A DNA stretch of 29,268 nucleotides, taken from positions 1 through 29,268 of the forward strand of contig CAKOVK010000021.1 in NCBI GenBank assembly GCA_934121925.1, written 5' to 3'. Made by a program: the position numbers and the translations under genes. This document shows, piece by piece, positions 22,368-29,268 of this stretch. Origin of the DNA: an uncultured Clostridia bacterium (lineage in GTDB: Bacteria; Bacillota; Clostridia; TANB77; CAG-508). Under the pieces are notes generated by a model. It searched no databases and was not told where the DNA came from. It worked only from the letters and a program-made list of their open reading frames with translations. Positions within the stretch are counted from its first letter, which is position 1, and the number at the start of each line of letters is the position of its first letter.

Positions 22368-23138
22368 TTGGTAACAATTAAATCAAAAAGAGAAATTGAA
22401 TTTATGAGAGAGGCTTGCAGGGTGGCAGCTCTTGCTCAAAAAGAAGTTGAAAAAGCAATTAAACCAGGAATATCAACCTATGAATTAGACAAAATAGCAG
22501 AAAATACAATAAGAGCAAATGGCGGAATCCCAGCAGAAAAAGGATATCCAAGCGGAGAAAGAGGAGTTCCAGATTTTCCAGGATCTATTTGTGCTTCTGT
22601 AAATGATGAAGTAATACATGGGATACCTTCTAAAAAAGTTATTCTAAAAGAGGGAGACATAGTAAGCGTAGACTTAGTTGCATATAAAAATGGATATAAT
22701 GGAGACTGTGCAAGAACATACATTGTTGGAAAAACAACAAATGAAGCAAAAAGATTAATAGATGTAACTAAACAAGCATTTTTTGAAGGAATAAGATTTG
22801 CCAAAAAAGGAAATAGATTAGGAGACGTTTGCCATGCAATAGGAGAATTTATAGAAAAAAACGGATATTCTGTTGTAAAAGAATTTCAAGGACATGGAAT
22901 AGGAACTCAAATGCATGAAGATCCAGGAATTCCAAACTATGGCAAAGCTGGAAGAGGAATAAGACTTGAACCTGGGATGACTCTAGCAATAGAACCAATG
23001 GTAATAATGGGAAAACCAGGGATATTACAATTGGATGATGGATGGACAATAATATCAGAAGATGGAAGCTTAGCAGCTCACTATGAAAATACAATTTTAA
23101 TTACAGAAAAAGAGCCAGAAATCTTGACAATTATATAA
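22368..23138 (+). CDS. map: Type I methionine aminopeptidase
   Basis: The 256-residue protein removes initiator Met. Metal ligands D102, D113, H176, E209 and E240 and the substrate-contacting H84 are all present, each at a constant offset of 5 from the E. coli residues. It starts MVTIKSKREIEFMREAC. I chose TTG 22368 because GGGGGT (22355-22360) is 8 nt upstream; an ATG at 22353 lies in the terminal repeat of the preceding element and would overlap the Shine-Dalgarno. Its 3' end contains the promoter for infA. Confidence 0.97.
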   Translation: MVTIKSKREIEFMREACRVAALAQKEVEKAIKPGISTYELDKIAENTIRANGGIPAEKGYPSGERGVPDFPGSICASVNDEVIHGIPSKKVILKEGDIVSVDLVAYKNGYNGDCARTYIVGKTTNEAKRLIDVTKQAFFEGIRFAKKGNRLGDVCHAIGEFIEKNGYSVVKEFQGHGIGTQMHEDPGIPNYGKAGRGIRLEPGMTLAIEPMVIMGKPGILQLDDGWTIISEDGSLAAHYENTILITEKEPEILTII

Positions 23139-23152
23139 ATATAAGGTATAAT
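23124..23152 (+). promoter_or_regulatory. Consensus SigA promoter inside the map 3' end
   Basis: TTGACA (23124-23129), a 17-nt spacer and TATAAT (23147-23152): both boxes and the spacing are perfect consensus. The -35 box lies within the last codons of map, and the likely start is 36-40 nt before the infA start. It would drive infA-rplQ independently of the S10 promoter. Confidence 0.85.
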
Positions 23153-23195
23153 AAATTAGTTATTTTTGGAAAATAGTGAATAGGAGGATGAAAAA

Positions 23196-23414
23196 TTGTC
23201 TAAGGAAGATGTTATAGAAGTTGAAGGAACAGTTGTAGAAGCATTACCAAATACAAATTTTAAGGTAGAACTTGAAAATGGACATCAGGTTTTAGCTCAT
23301 ATTTCAGGAAAACTTAGAATGAATTATATAAAAATCCTTCCAGGAGATAAAGTAAAACTTGAACTTTCTCCATACGACTTAAATCGTGGGCGTATTACTT
23401 GGAGAGCTAAGTAA
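23196..23414 (+). CDS. infA: Translation initiation factor IF-1
   Basis: The 72-residue OB-fold protein shows KEDVIEVEGTVVEALPNTNF, VLAHISGKLRMNYIKILPGD and the ending SPYDLNRGRITWRAK, all diagnostic. IF-1 blocks the A site in initiation. The start is TTG 23196 after TAGGAGG (23181-23187); an ATG at 23188 is out of frame. 43 nt to rpmJ. Confidence 0.98.
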   Translation: MSKEDVIEVEGTVVEALPNTNFKVELENGHQVLAHISGKLRMNYIKILPGDKVKLELSPYDLNRGRITWRAK

Positions 23415-23457
23415 AAAATAAAAAAATATATATAATACTAAAAATGAGGTGAATAAA

Positions 23458-23571
23458 ATGAAAGTAAGACCATCAGTAAAGAAAATATGCGAAAAATGCA
23501 AAATAATTAAAAGAAAAGGTAAAATAAGAGTAATTTGTGAAAATCCAAAACACAAACAAAGACAAGGATAA
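23458..23571 (+). CDS. rpmJ: 50S ribosomal protein L36, zinc type
   Basis: The 37-residue protein reads MKVRPSVKKICEKCKIIKRK at the start and keeps the zinc ligands C11, C14, C27 and H32 of the C+ form. AATGAGGTGAAT precedes the ATG. It has the usual place between infA and rpsM, though 245 nt of palindrome-rich DNA follow it here. Confidence 0.98.
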   Translation: MKVRPSVKKICEKCKIIKRKGKIRVICENPKHKQRQG

Positions 23572-23573
23572 TA

Positions 23574-23619
23574 AATCTAATAAACTTTATTAGATTTATT
23601 AGCATTTTAATTTGCTAAT
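23574..23619 (+). repeat. Two adjacent hairpins after rpmJ
   Basis: AATCTAATAA (23574-23583) pairs perfectly with 23587-23596 across a 3-nt loop. ATTAGCA (23598-23604) then pairs with TGCTAAT (23613-23619). Neither has a strong T-run, so they would be at most weak terminators; they may protect the 3' end of an infA-rpmJ mRNA. Confidence 0.5.
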
Positions 23620-23640
23620 ATATAAGAATAGTGCGGCTGT

Positions 23641-23759
23641 CTTAAAATATTTTAAGAATATCTATTTTTATTTATTATATATACAATCCAGTTTAACTAC
23701 ATTTCAACATTACTAGTTAAACTAAATGAGATTAATGAAAACTTAGTTTTAATTAATCT
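23641..23759. repeat. Cluster of palindromes in the rpmJ-rpsM spacer
   Basis: CTTAAAATATTTTAAG (23641-23656) is a perfect 16-bp palindrome. AGTTTAAC (23690-23697) pairs with GTTAAACT (23716-23723). AGATTAAT...ATTAATCT (23729-23759), with AAAACT/AGTTTT inside, is a near-perfect 31-nt palindrome. Nothing coding is present. Confidence 0.55.
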
Positions 23760-23816
23760 GAACAACTTTGAGTGTTACTAGATACAATAAAAATAAATTA
23801 AAGAGGTGAAAAAAAT

Positions 23817-24179
23817 ATGGCTCGTATAGCAGGAGTAGACTTGCCTAAAGAAAAAAGGGTTGAAATAGGACTTACATATATCTACGGAATTGGTAGAACA
23901 AGTTCTAACAAAATATTAGCAGAAGCTAAAGTTAATCCAGATACTAGGGTAAAAGATTTGACAGATGATCAAGTACAAGCAATAAGAAATGCAATGGAAG
24001 GTTACAAAGTAGAAGGTGACTTAAGAAGAGAAGTTGCATTAAATATTAAAAGACTTACTGAAATTGGATGCTTTAGAGGAATTAGACATAGAAGAGGTTT
24101 ACCAGTAAGAGGTCAAAGAACAAAAACTAATGCTCGTACAAGAAAAGGACCTAGAAAATTAGTAAGCAAAAAGAAATAA
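23817..24179 (+). CDS. rpsM: 30S ribosomal protein S13
   Basis: The 120-residue protein has ARIAGVDLPKEKRVEIGLTY, the helix-two-turn-helix IYGIGRTSSNKIL and the C-terminal GIRHRRGLPVRGQRTKTNAR tail that reaches P-site tRNA. AAAGAGGTGAAA precedes the ATG. It is followed by 147 nt with inverted repeats before rpsK. Confidence 0.98.
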   Translation: MARIAGVDLPKEKRVEIGLTYIYGIGRTSSNKILAEAKVNPDTRVKDLTDDQVQAIRNAMEGYKVEGDLRREVALNIKRLTEIGCFRGIRHRRGLPVRGQRTKTNARTRKGPRKLVSKKK

Positions 24180-24236
24180 AACAATGAGCATATCTTAAAT
24201 GCTTTGCATTTAGTTAAATAAAATTAATCAAACTTT

Positions 24237-24292
24237 TTATATAAGAAAAAATCTTAAATCAACTTAAAAATTATATGATTTTTTCTATATAA
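24237..24292. repeat. Inverted repeat (rpsM-rpsK spacer)
   Basis: The arm 24237-24253 (TTATATAAGAAAAAATC) pairs with 24277-24292 with one unpaired base. A smaller hairpin AAATGC/GCATTT (24197-24202 / 24206-24211) precedes it. T-rich sequence follows but the gene order implies read-through. Confidence 0.6.
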
Positions 24293-24326
24293 TAAACTTT
24301 CAATTAAAGGAAGGAGTAAATATAAA

Positions 24327-24722
24327 ATGGCTAAAGTAGCAACAAAAAAAGTTACTAGAAGAAGAGATAGAAAAAATATAGAAAAAGGTGCAGCACATAT
24401 TCATTCTAGCTTTAATAATACAATAGTTAGCATCACTGATGAAAAAGGAAATGTTATTTCTTGGGCAAGTGCTGGAGAATTAGGATTCAAAGGTTCAAGA
24501 AAAAGCACACCATTTGCTGCAGGAGAAGCAGCTCTTACAGCTGCAAAAGCAGGAATGGAACATGGATTAAAATCAGTAGAAGTTTATGTTAAAGGACCAG
24601 GTTCTGGAAGAGAAGCTGCAATAAGATCACTACAAACAGCAGGGTTAGAAATAAGCATGATAAAAGATGTAACACCAATACCACACAATGGTTGTAGACC
24701 ACCAAAAAGAAGAAGAGTATAA
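24327..24722 (+). CDS. rpsK: 30S ribosomal protein S11
   Basis: The 131-residue protein shows the S11 core HIHSSFNNTIVSITDEKGNV, ASAGELGFKGSRKSTPFAA and the ending PIPHNGCRPPKRRRV. It forms the platform near the Shine-Dalgarno helix. AAGGAAGGAG precedes the ATG; 15 nt to rpsD. Confidence 0.98.
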   Translation: MAKVATKKVTRRRDRKNIEKGAAHIHSSFNNTIVSITDEKGNVISWASAGELGFKGSRKSTPFAAGEAALTAAKAGMEHGLKSVEVYVKGPGSGREAAIRSLQTAGLEISMIKDVTPIPHNGCRPPKRRRV

Positions 24723-24737
24723 AAGGAGGAAAAACTG

Positions 24738-25364
24738 ATGTCAAGATATAAAGACGAACAATGTCGTATATGCCGTAGAGAAGGACAAAAGTTATTCTTA
24801 AAAGGTTCAAGATGTTATTCAGATAAATGTAGTGTAACAAGAAGAAACTATGCACCAGGAGAACATGGACAAGGAAAGAAGAAACTTTCTGAATACGGTA
24901 CACAATTAAGAGAAAAACAAAAAACAAAATCTTTCTATGGAGTAGGAGAAAAACAATTTAGAAAATACTTTGAAATGGCAGAAAGCAAAAAAGGTATAAC
25001 AGGTGAAAACTTACTACAAATATTAGAAAGCAGATTAGATAATGTAATATATAGAGTTGGATTTGGATCATCAAGAGCTCAAGCAAGACAACTTGTAAAC
25101 CATGGACATTTTGATGTAAATGGTGTAAAAACAGATATACCATCTTACTTAGTTAAACCAGGAGATGTAATAACAGTAAGAGAAAACAAAAAAGATAGTA
25201 AAACATTAAAAGAAAATGTTGAAGTAAATAATGCAAGACCAATTCCAGAATGGTTAGAGAAAAATAACGAAAAATTAGAAGCAAAAGTATTAAGACTTGC
25301 AGCTAGGGAAGATGTAGACTTACCAGTAGAAGAACATTTAATAGTTGAATTATATTCTAAATAA
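24738..25364 (+). CDS. rpsD: 30S ribosomal protein S4, zinc-finger type
   Basis: The 208-residue protein has an N-terminal Cys motif C9, C12, C26 and C31, the zinc form, followed by the S4 RNA-binding fold (ILESRLDNVIYRVGFGSSRAQARQLVNHGHF region, about 96-125). S4 is a primary assembly protein and often an operon repressor. Its place between rpsK and rpoA is usual in Clostridia but not in Bacillus. AAAGGAGGAAAA precedes the ATG. Confidence 0.98.
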   Translation: MSRYKDEQCRICRREGQKLFLKGSRCYSDKCSVTRRNYAPGEHGQGKKKLSEYGTQLREKQKTKSFYGVGEKQFRKYFEMAESKKGITGENLLQILESRLDNVIYRVGFGSSRAQARQLVNHGHFDVNGVKTDIPSYLVKPGDVITVRENKKDSKTLKENVEVNNARPIPEWLEKNNEKLEAKVLRLAAREDVDLPVEEHLIVELYSK

Positions 25365-25377
25365 TAGAAATTAGAAA

Positions 25378-25421
25378 TTAGAGGTTAGAAAATAATGTTT
25401 TTATTGTAATCTAACATCTAA
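25378..25421. repeat. Short inverted repeat (rpsD-rpoA spacer)
   Basis: TTAGAGGTTAGA (25378-25389) pairs with TCTAACATCTAA (25410-25421) with one mismatch. The purine-rich left arm (GAAATTAGAAATTAGAGG) resembles the repeats at 16940 and 19208. It lies just before the rpoA Shine-Dalgarno AGGAGG. Confidence 0.55.
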
Positions 25422-25440
25422 ATAGGAGGTTAATAAATAA

Positions 25441-26388
25441 ATGATTGAATTTGAAAAACCAAATATAGAATGTCTAGCAGCAAATGAAGAAGAAAACTAT
25501 GCTAAGTTCGTTTGTGAACCATTAGAACGTGGATATGGAATGACAATAGGAAACTCTTTAAGAAGAATTCTATTATCATCTTTACCAGGAACAGCAATAA
25601 CAAGTGTTAAAATTGATGGAGTAGTACATGAATTTTCTACAATACCAGGAGTAGTAGAAGATGTACCAGAAATTATTGTAAATTTAAAAAGTGTAAGATT
25701 AAAATCACACGATAATGAACAAAAATTTTTGAAAATTGATTTTAACAAAGAAGGAGAAGTTACAGCAGGTGACATTATAACAGATTCATCTGTAGAAGTA
25801 CTAAATCCAGAATTACATATTGCTACAGTGGCAAGTGGTGGACATTTAAAGATGGATATGACAGCAGATAGAGGAAGAGGATACAATGTTGCAGAGAAAA
25901 ATAAAGAAGCAAATCAAGCAATAGATGTTCTTCCAATAGATTCAATATTTACACCTGTAAAAAAAGTAAATTACTCAGTTGAAAATACAAGAGTTGGTCA
26001 AACAGTAGATTACGATAAACTAACAATAGAAGTATGGACAGATGGTAGTTTAAAAGCTTATGAGGCTTTAAGTTTAGCTGCAAAAGTTATGACAGGACAT
26101 TTAGAATTATTTGTAGATTTATCTGAAACAGCTAAAAATACTCAAGTAATGGTAGAAAAAGAAGAATCTAAAAAAGAAAAAGTACTTGAAATGCCTATAG
26201 AAGAGTTAGAATTATCTGTAAGATCATATAACTGTTTAAAAAGAGCAGGAATTGCAACAGTTGAAGATTTAGCAAATAAATCTGAATCAGATATGATGAA
26301 AGTAAGAAATTTAGGTAAAAAATCATTAGATGAAGTAACAAATAAATTACATTCATTAGGATTAGATTTCATACACGAAGAAGAGTAA
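25441..26388 (+). CDS. rpoA: RNA polymerase alpha subunit
   Basis: The 315-residue protein has the alpha-NTD dimerisation and beta/beta' assembly domain (about 1-230; PLERGYGMTIGNSLRRILLSS, PGVVEDVPEIIVNLKSV) and the alpha-CTD (about 250-312; LSVRSYNCLKRAGIATVEDL, RNLGKKSLDEV), which binds UP elements and activators. AGGAGGT precedes the ATG. Length is typical; rplQ follows 15 nt later. Confidence 0.98.
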   Translation: MIEFEKPNIECLAANEEENYAKFVCEPLERGYGMTIGNSLRRILLSSLPGTAITSVKIDGVVHEFSTIPGVVEDVPEIIVNLKSVRLKSHDNEQKFLKIDFNKEGEVTAGDIITDSSVEVLNPELHIATVASGGHLKMDMTADRGRGYNVAEKNKEANQAIDVLPIDSIFTPVKKVNYSVENTRVGQTVDYDKLTIEVWTDGSLKAYEALSLAAKVMTGHLELFVDLSETAKNTQVMVEKEESKKEKVLEMPIEELELSVRSYNCLKRAGIATVEDLANKSESDMMKVRNLGKKSLDEVTNKLHSLGLDFIHEEE

Positions 26389-26403
26389 AGGAGAGTGGAA
26401 AAA

Positions 26404-26928
26404 TTGGCTATAAATAGAAAACTTGGTAAACCAACTGATCAAAGATTAGCAATGCTAAAAAACCAAACAACAGATTTATTAGTTCATGGTAAAATAGAAA
26501 CAACAGAAGCTAGGGCAAAAGAAATAAAAGCTATAGCAGATAGTATAATAGCTTTAGCAATCAGAGAAAAAGACAATTTCGAAGAAGTAGATGTAAAAGT
26601 AGTAAAAGCTAAACTTGATAGTAAGGGAAATAAAGTAACAGAAAAAGTAACAAGCAAAAATGGTAAAGAATATTTAAGAGTAGTAAAAGAAGAAACTACT
26701 GAAAAAAGACAAAAAGATTTACCATCAAGATTAAGTGCAAGAAGAAAAATAATGACAAAAACTAATAAAGTAAAAGATTCAGAAGGAAATAATATAGACT
26801 TACCAGCAAAATTATTTGGAGAAATTGCTGAAAACTATAAAGATAGAGTAGGCGGATATACACAAATAATAAAAATGGGATCAAGAAGAGGAGACAATGC
26901 TGAGAAAGTTATATTAAAATTAGTTTAA
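26404..26928 (+). CDS. rplQ: 50S ribosomal protein L17 with internal insertions
   Basis: The N-terminal half (NRKLGKPTDQRLAMLKNQTTDLL, IETTEARAKEIK) and the C-terminus (YKDRVGGYTQIIKMGSRRGD) are clear L17. The protein has 174 residues where about 113-130 is usual. The extra length lies at about 56-108, a Lys/Val/Glu-rich segment that itself looks like a small beta-rich insertion, and at about 119-132. The start is TTG 26404, 10 nt after AAAGGAG (26387-26393); an in-frame GTG at 26395 lies only 1 nt from it. Last gene of the supercluster. Confidence 0.95.
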   Translation: MAINRKLGKPTDQRLAMLKNQTTDLLVHGKIETTEARAKEIKAIADSIIALAIREKDNFEEVDVKVVKAKLDSKGNKVTEKVTSKNGKEYLRVVKEETTEKRQKDLPSRLSARRKIMTKTNKVKDSEGNNIDLPAKLFGEIAENYKDRVGGYTQIIKMGSRRGDNAEKVILKLV

Positions 26929-26943
26929 TAAAAGAGAAATATT

Positions 26944-26973
26944 GCGAACTTATGTGTTCGCTTTATTTTTTTA
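26944..26973 (+). terminator. Rho-independent terminator of the ribosomal supercluster
   Basis: GCGAAC (26944-26949) pairs with GTTCGC (26956-26961) around a 6-nt loop, followed by a T-rich tract with seven T in a row (26966-26972). It starts 15 nt after the rplQ stop. Confidence 0.85.
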
Positions 26974-27022
26974 TAGAATAGGAAACTAATCCAAGTATAT
27001 AAAAAATGCTATAATCGCTATT

Positions 27023-27097
27023 GCCTTTGAGATTTCCTCATTTCATTCGGAAACTCAAATCGGCGAGAACAAAGGACGACTAAAGTTGCTTTGTTCT
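27023..27097. repeat. Two hairpins in the rplQ-epimerase gap
   Basis: The first has TTTGAG-A-TTTCC (27026-27037) pairing with GGAAA-CTCAAA (27049-27059), extended by GCC/GGC. The second has AGAACAAAG (27066-27074) pairing perfectly with CTTTGTTCT (27089-27097). They lie upstream of the promoter at 27091-27118, which the second arm overlaps. The rest of the 325-nt gap holds only that promoter and a plain leader. Confidence 0.6.
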
Positions 27098-27118
27098 TAT
27101 ATAAAAATATGATATAAT
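27091..27118 (+). promoter_or_regulatory. Probable SigA promoter of the epimerase gene
   Basis: TTGTTC (27091-27096), a 16-nt spacer and a perfect TATAAT (27113-27118) lie about 135 nt before the start codon. The -35 box is the right arm of a 9-bp palindrome, which could be an operator. Confidence 0.5.
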
Positions 27119-27253
27119 ATCTTTAGAGAAAAAAGATATGAATAAATAACATTGGAATACGATTATTATATTTGGATATTTATATTATATTTTTATTAAA
27201 AAGAACAAGAAAAAATGTAATTAGTAACTATCTGTAAATATTGGAGGTGTGAT

Positions 27254-28261
27254 ATGAAAAAATTATATATAATAACTGGTGCAAATGGTTTTCTAGGAAA
27301 TAACATAATAAGAAAATTAGAGCAAAATAGTGAAAATGAAATAAGAGCACTTGTATTACCTAATGATTCTATAAAGGCATTGGACAACTTGAATTGTAAA
27401 ATTTATTATGGAGATGTTACTAAAAAGGAAAGTTTATCATCAGTTTTTAAAAATATTGATGGAAAAGAAGTTTATGTAATACATTGTGCAGGAGTTGTAT
27501 ATATAAAATCTAAATATAACCCAATTGTATATGATGTTAATGTTAATGGCACAAAAAATATTGTAGACAAAGTTTTAGAAATAGATGCAAAACTTATTTA
27601 TGTAAGTAGTGTACATTCAATTACTGAAAAGCCTAATAATGAAACAATAACAGAGATTACTAACTTTGATTCTGAAAAAGTAGTAGGATTATATGCAAAA
27701 ACAAAGGCAGAGGCAGCAAAATATGTTATTTATGCAATAAAAAATAAGAATCTAAATGCTTGTATTATTCATCCTTCTGGAATTATTGGACCGAATGACT
27801 ATGGAAATAGCCACTTAATACAATTAATAAAAGAAGTAGCGACAGGAAAACTTTTTGCTTGTGTAAAAGGAGGGTACAATTTCGTAGATGTTAGAGATGT
27901 GGCAGATGGTATTATTAGTGCTTGTGATAAAAATAATAGAGGGGAATGCTATATTTTATCTAATAAATATATTACAATAAAAGAATTGACTGATTTTATT
28001 TGTGATTTAGAGGAGAAAAAAAGAATTAAGATAGTGTTACCACTATGGTTGGCAGAATTAGTAGCTCCAATTTGTGAACTATATTATAATATAAAAAAAC
28101 AAACTCCATTATTTACAAAATATTCTCTATATACATTATCTTCCAATTCTAATTTTAGCAATGAAAAGGCTAAAAAAGAATTGAAGTATAAAAATAGAAA
28201 TATGAAAGATACAGTTAAAGATACAATAAAATGGTTAAAAAGGATGAATTATATTAAATAA
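27254..28261 (+). CDS. Extended SDR, NAD-dependent epimerase/dehydratase family
   Basis: The 335-residue protein has an N-terminal Rossmann NAD(P) motif TGANGFLG (8-15), a YVSSVHS strand with the active-site Ser at about 118-119 and the catalytic Y147-x3-K151 pair (YAKTK). FVDVRDVADGI is typical of extended SDRs such as dihydroflavonol reductase or nucleoside-sugar epimerase relatives. HPSGIIGPNDYG is the substrate-loop signature. The exact substrate is not evident. TTGGAGGTG precedes the ATG. It stands alone with its own probable promoter. Confidence 0.9.
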   Translation: MKKLYIITGANGFLGNNIIRKLEQNSENEIRALVLPNDSIKALDNLNCKIYYGDVTKKESLSSVFKNIDGKEVYVIHCAGVVYIKSKYNPIVYDVNVNGTKNIVDKVLEIDAKLIYVSSVHSITEKPNNETITEITNFDSEKVVGLYAKTKAEAAKYVIYAIKNKNLNACIIHPSGIIGPNDYGNSHLIQLIKEVATGKLFACVKGGYNFVDVRDVADGIISACDKNNRGECYILSNKYITIKELTDFICDLEEKKRIKIVLPLWLAELVAPICELYYNIKKQTPLFTKYSLYTLSSNSNFSNEKAKKELKYKNRNMKDTVKDTIKWLKRMNYIK

Positions 28262-28311
28262 CACAAATTGTATGATTAAAATTAAAATATTGCTTATGTA
28301 CAGTAAATGTT

Positions 28312-28342
28312 AAAAGTCTTTGACAAAGTTCCAAAGACTTTT
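28312..28342 (+). terminator. Possible weak terminator after the epimerase gene
   Basis: AAAAGTCTTTG (28312-28322) pairs perfectly with CAAAGACTTTT (28332-28342), an 11-bp stem with a 9-nt loop. Only four T end the right arm, so termination strength is doubtful. Confidence 0.5.
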
Positions 28343-28395
28343 GGTAGAGGTTTAATAGTAATACTTATATAATTGTATGTGAAAGGGGGAAGAAT

Positions 28396-28959
28396 ATGAA
28401 ATTAGGAGAAAATATTTTTAAATTAAGAAAAGACTTAAAACTTTCGCAAGAACAATTAGCAGAAAAAGTTGATGTCACAAGGCAAACAATATCGAATTGG
28501 GAGTTAGGTGAAACATCTCCAAATCCAGAGCAATTAAAATTATTATCTAAAACATTAAATGTTAGCATTGATGAGTTACTAAATAATGATATTAAATCAG
28601 TAATGGTTGAAAAAATTAGTAACACAGAAAAACTTGTAGAAATAATAATAAAGATTTTAAAAGGAATTGGAATACTATTTATTGTATTCTTAATTGCTAC
28701 ATCTATTTTAATATTTATGTTTGGGGCTGTAAAAAAAGAACCAGCAGAAGAGTCAAGTCAAACTATTCATCTTAATTGCAAATTAAATGATAAAGAATAT
28801 AGCTATCTCATAGAAATAGATGAAAATGGTGATATAGTAGAGGCTGGTGGTAGTGAATATATTCAAAATATTGTTAAGGATAAAGAATTTAAAAAAGGTA
28901 AAATATTAGTAGAATACATAGAATCATACTTTAAAGATAATGGTGGTAGTTGTAGATAA
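28396..28959 (+). CDS. XRE-family HTH regulator with membrane anchor
   Basis: The 187-residue protein has an N-terminal Cro/CI helix-turn-helix (about 5-60; LSQEQLAEKVDVTRQTISNWELGET is the classic pattern), a TM helix (about 89-111) and a C-terminal domain (about 120-187) with LNCKLNDKEYSYLIEIDENG, predicted outside the membrane. The layout suggests a membrane-tethered DNA-binding sensor; what it senses is unknown. AAGGGGGAAGA precedes the ATG. Its targets may include the neighbouring genes, but no operator was identified. Confidence 0.9.
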   Translation: MKLGENIFKLRKDLKLSQEQLAEKVDVTRQTISNWELGETSPNPEQLKLLSKTLNVSIDELLNNDIKSVMVEKISNTEKLVEIIIKILKGIGILFIVFLIATSILIFMFGAVKKEPAEESSQTIHLNCKLNDKEYSYLIEIDENGDIVEAGGSEYIQNIVKDKEFKKGKILVEYIESYFKDNGGSCR

Positions 28960-29002
28960 TATGTGATTGAAGAGCCGTATAAAAAGAAAAATTAAAGTTA
29001 TA

Positions 29003-29031
29003 AAATACTAGCTATAAGAGGCTAGTATTTT
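29003..29031 (+). terminator. Possible terminator after the HTH gene
   Basis: AATACTAGC (29004-29012) pairs perfectly with GCTAGTATT (29021-29029), an 8-nt loop between, followed by only a short T stretch (to 29031). It lies 45 nt after the stop. Confidence 0.6.
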
Positions 29032-29039
29032 GCTATATG

Positions 29040-29068
29040 TTGAAAAAAAATAGAAAATCTGCTATTAT
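29040..29068 (+). promoter_or_regulatory. SigA-type promoter of the last gene
   Basis: TTGAAA (29040-29045), a 17-nt spacer and TATTAT (29063-29068) lie 59 nt before the ATG at 29128. Confidence 0.6.
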
Positions 29069-29127
29069 GTTATTATATTATAGACAAATAAAATTTATAG
29101 CAAGATTAAAAATAAAAAGGGGTAAAT

Positions 29128-29268
29128 ATGACACAGACTCAACAAACGGTATTAGCATTGGCAATATATACAATATGGATAGCACTATTATATATAAGAA
29201 TATTTGATAAAACACTAAAAAAATATGTATTATCAATAGGTGTGCTATTAGCATTTTGGATGGTAGTA
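29128..29268 (+). CDS. Membrane protein, truncated by the window end
   Basis: ATG 29128 follows AAGGGGT (about 29117-29123) and opens 47 codons without a stop up to the window edge. The visible part has two hydrophobic segments, about 8-24 (VLALAIYTIWIALLYI) and 35-47 (YVLSIGVLLAFWMVV), joined by a basic loop (DKTLKK). It may be an N-terminal membrane sensor region or a small membrane protein; the family is not recognised. Its own promoter precedes it. Confidence 0.7.
   Translation, partial: MTQTQQTVLALAIYTIWIALLYIRIFDKTLKKYVLSIGVLLAFWMVV

Noticed and set aside
28320..28348. TTGACA promoter for the HTH gene
   Set aside because: The TTGACA lies within the hairpin at 28312-28342 and no acceptable -10 box sits 16-18 nt downstream; TATAAT at 28368 lacks a matching -35 box.

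Overview
The window looks like chromosomal DNA of an AT-rich, endospore-associated member of the Bacillota, most likely class Clostridia. The evidence is a spoVG gene, the ireB-ruvX-DUF1292 gene order, zinc-type S14/L36/S4 proteins, adenylate kinase with a Cys4 lid, rpsD placed between rpsK and rpoA, strong AGGAGG ribosome-binding sites and many TTG start codons. I do not assign a genus.

Region 1 (1-5817): a long hairpin repeat is followed by spoVG behind a sigma-H-like promoter and in front of a terminator. A consensus promoter at 779-807 then starts an apparent five-gene operon. Its genes are a small signal-peptide plus two-TM protein (VirB2/TrbC-like in shape), a 765-residue TadZ/MinD-like ATPase homologue with a degenerate P-loop, two AT-hooks and four LF[D/N]L repeats, a membrane-anchored GAF plus degenerate GGDEF protein, ireB and ruvX. 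A DUF1292 gene follows with its own promoter. A bidirectional terminator separates this block from a convergent long-chain acyl-CoA synthetase-like gene (5816-7537, minus strand).

Region 2 (7538-9076): a repeat-rich spacer, then two genes for membrane proteins of unknown function.

Region 3 (9178-26973): the S10-spc-alpha ribosomal protein supercluster with a consensus promoter and a leader of about 250 nt. The order is rpsJ-rplC-rplD-rplW-rplB-rpsS-rplV-rpsC-rplP-rpmC-rpsQ-rplN-rplX-rplE-rpsN-rpsH-rplF-rplR-rpsE-rplO-secY-adk-map-infA-rpmJ-rpsM-rpsK-rpsD-rpoA-rplQ, ending at a terminator. rpmD (L30) is missing from its usual place. S10 and L17 carry unusual extra segments. secY is interrupted by an apparent 1-nt frameshift near 19922-19930. 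Many spacers that are normally short are filled with palindromic elements of several families: hairpins with arms up to about 40 nt, a 333-bp element bounded by 17-bp perfect inverted repeats, GTAGGGGC-type palindromes, and an element whose small hairpin shows compensatory changes between two copies. A consensus promoter in the 3' end of map probably gives infA-rplQ separate transcription.

Region 4 (26974-29268): a hairpin-rich leader and an extended SDR (NAD-dependent epimerase-like) gene, an XRE-type HTH gene with a TM segment and an outer domain, and the start of a membrane protein cut by the window edge.

The most promising unknowns are the TadZ-like/pilin-like/GAF cluster joined to ireB-ruvX, and the set of structured repeats in the ribosomal supercluster. 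No rRNA, tRNA, CRISPR array or transposase gene was seen.
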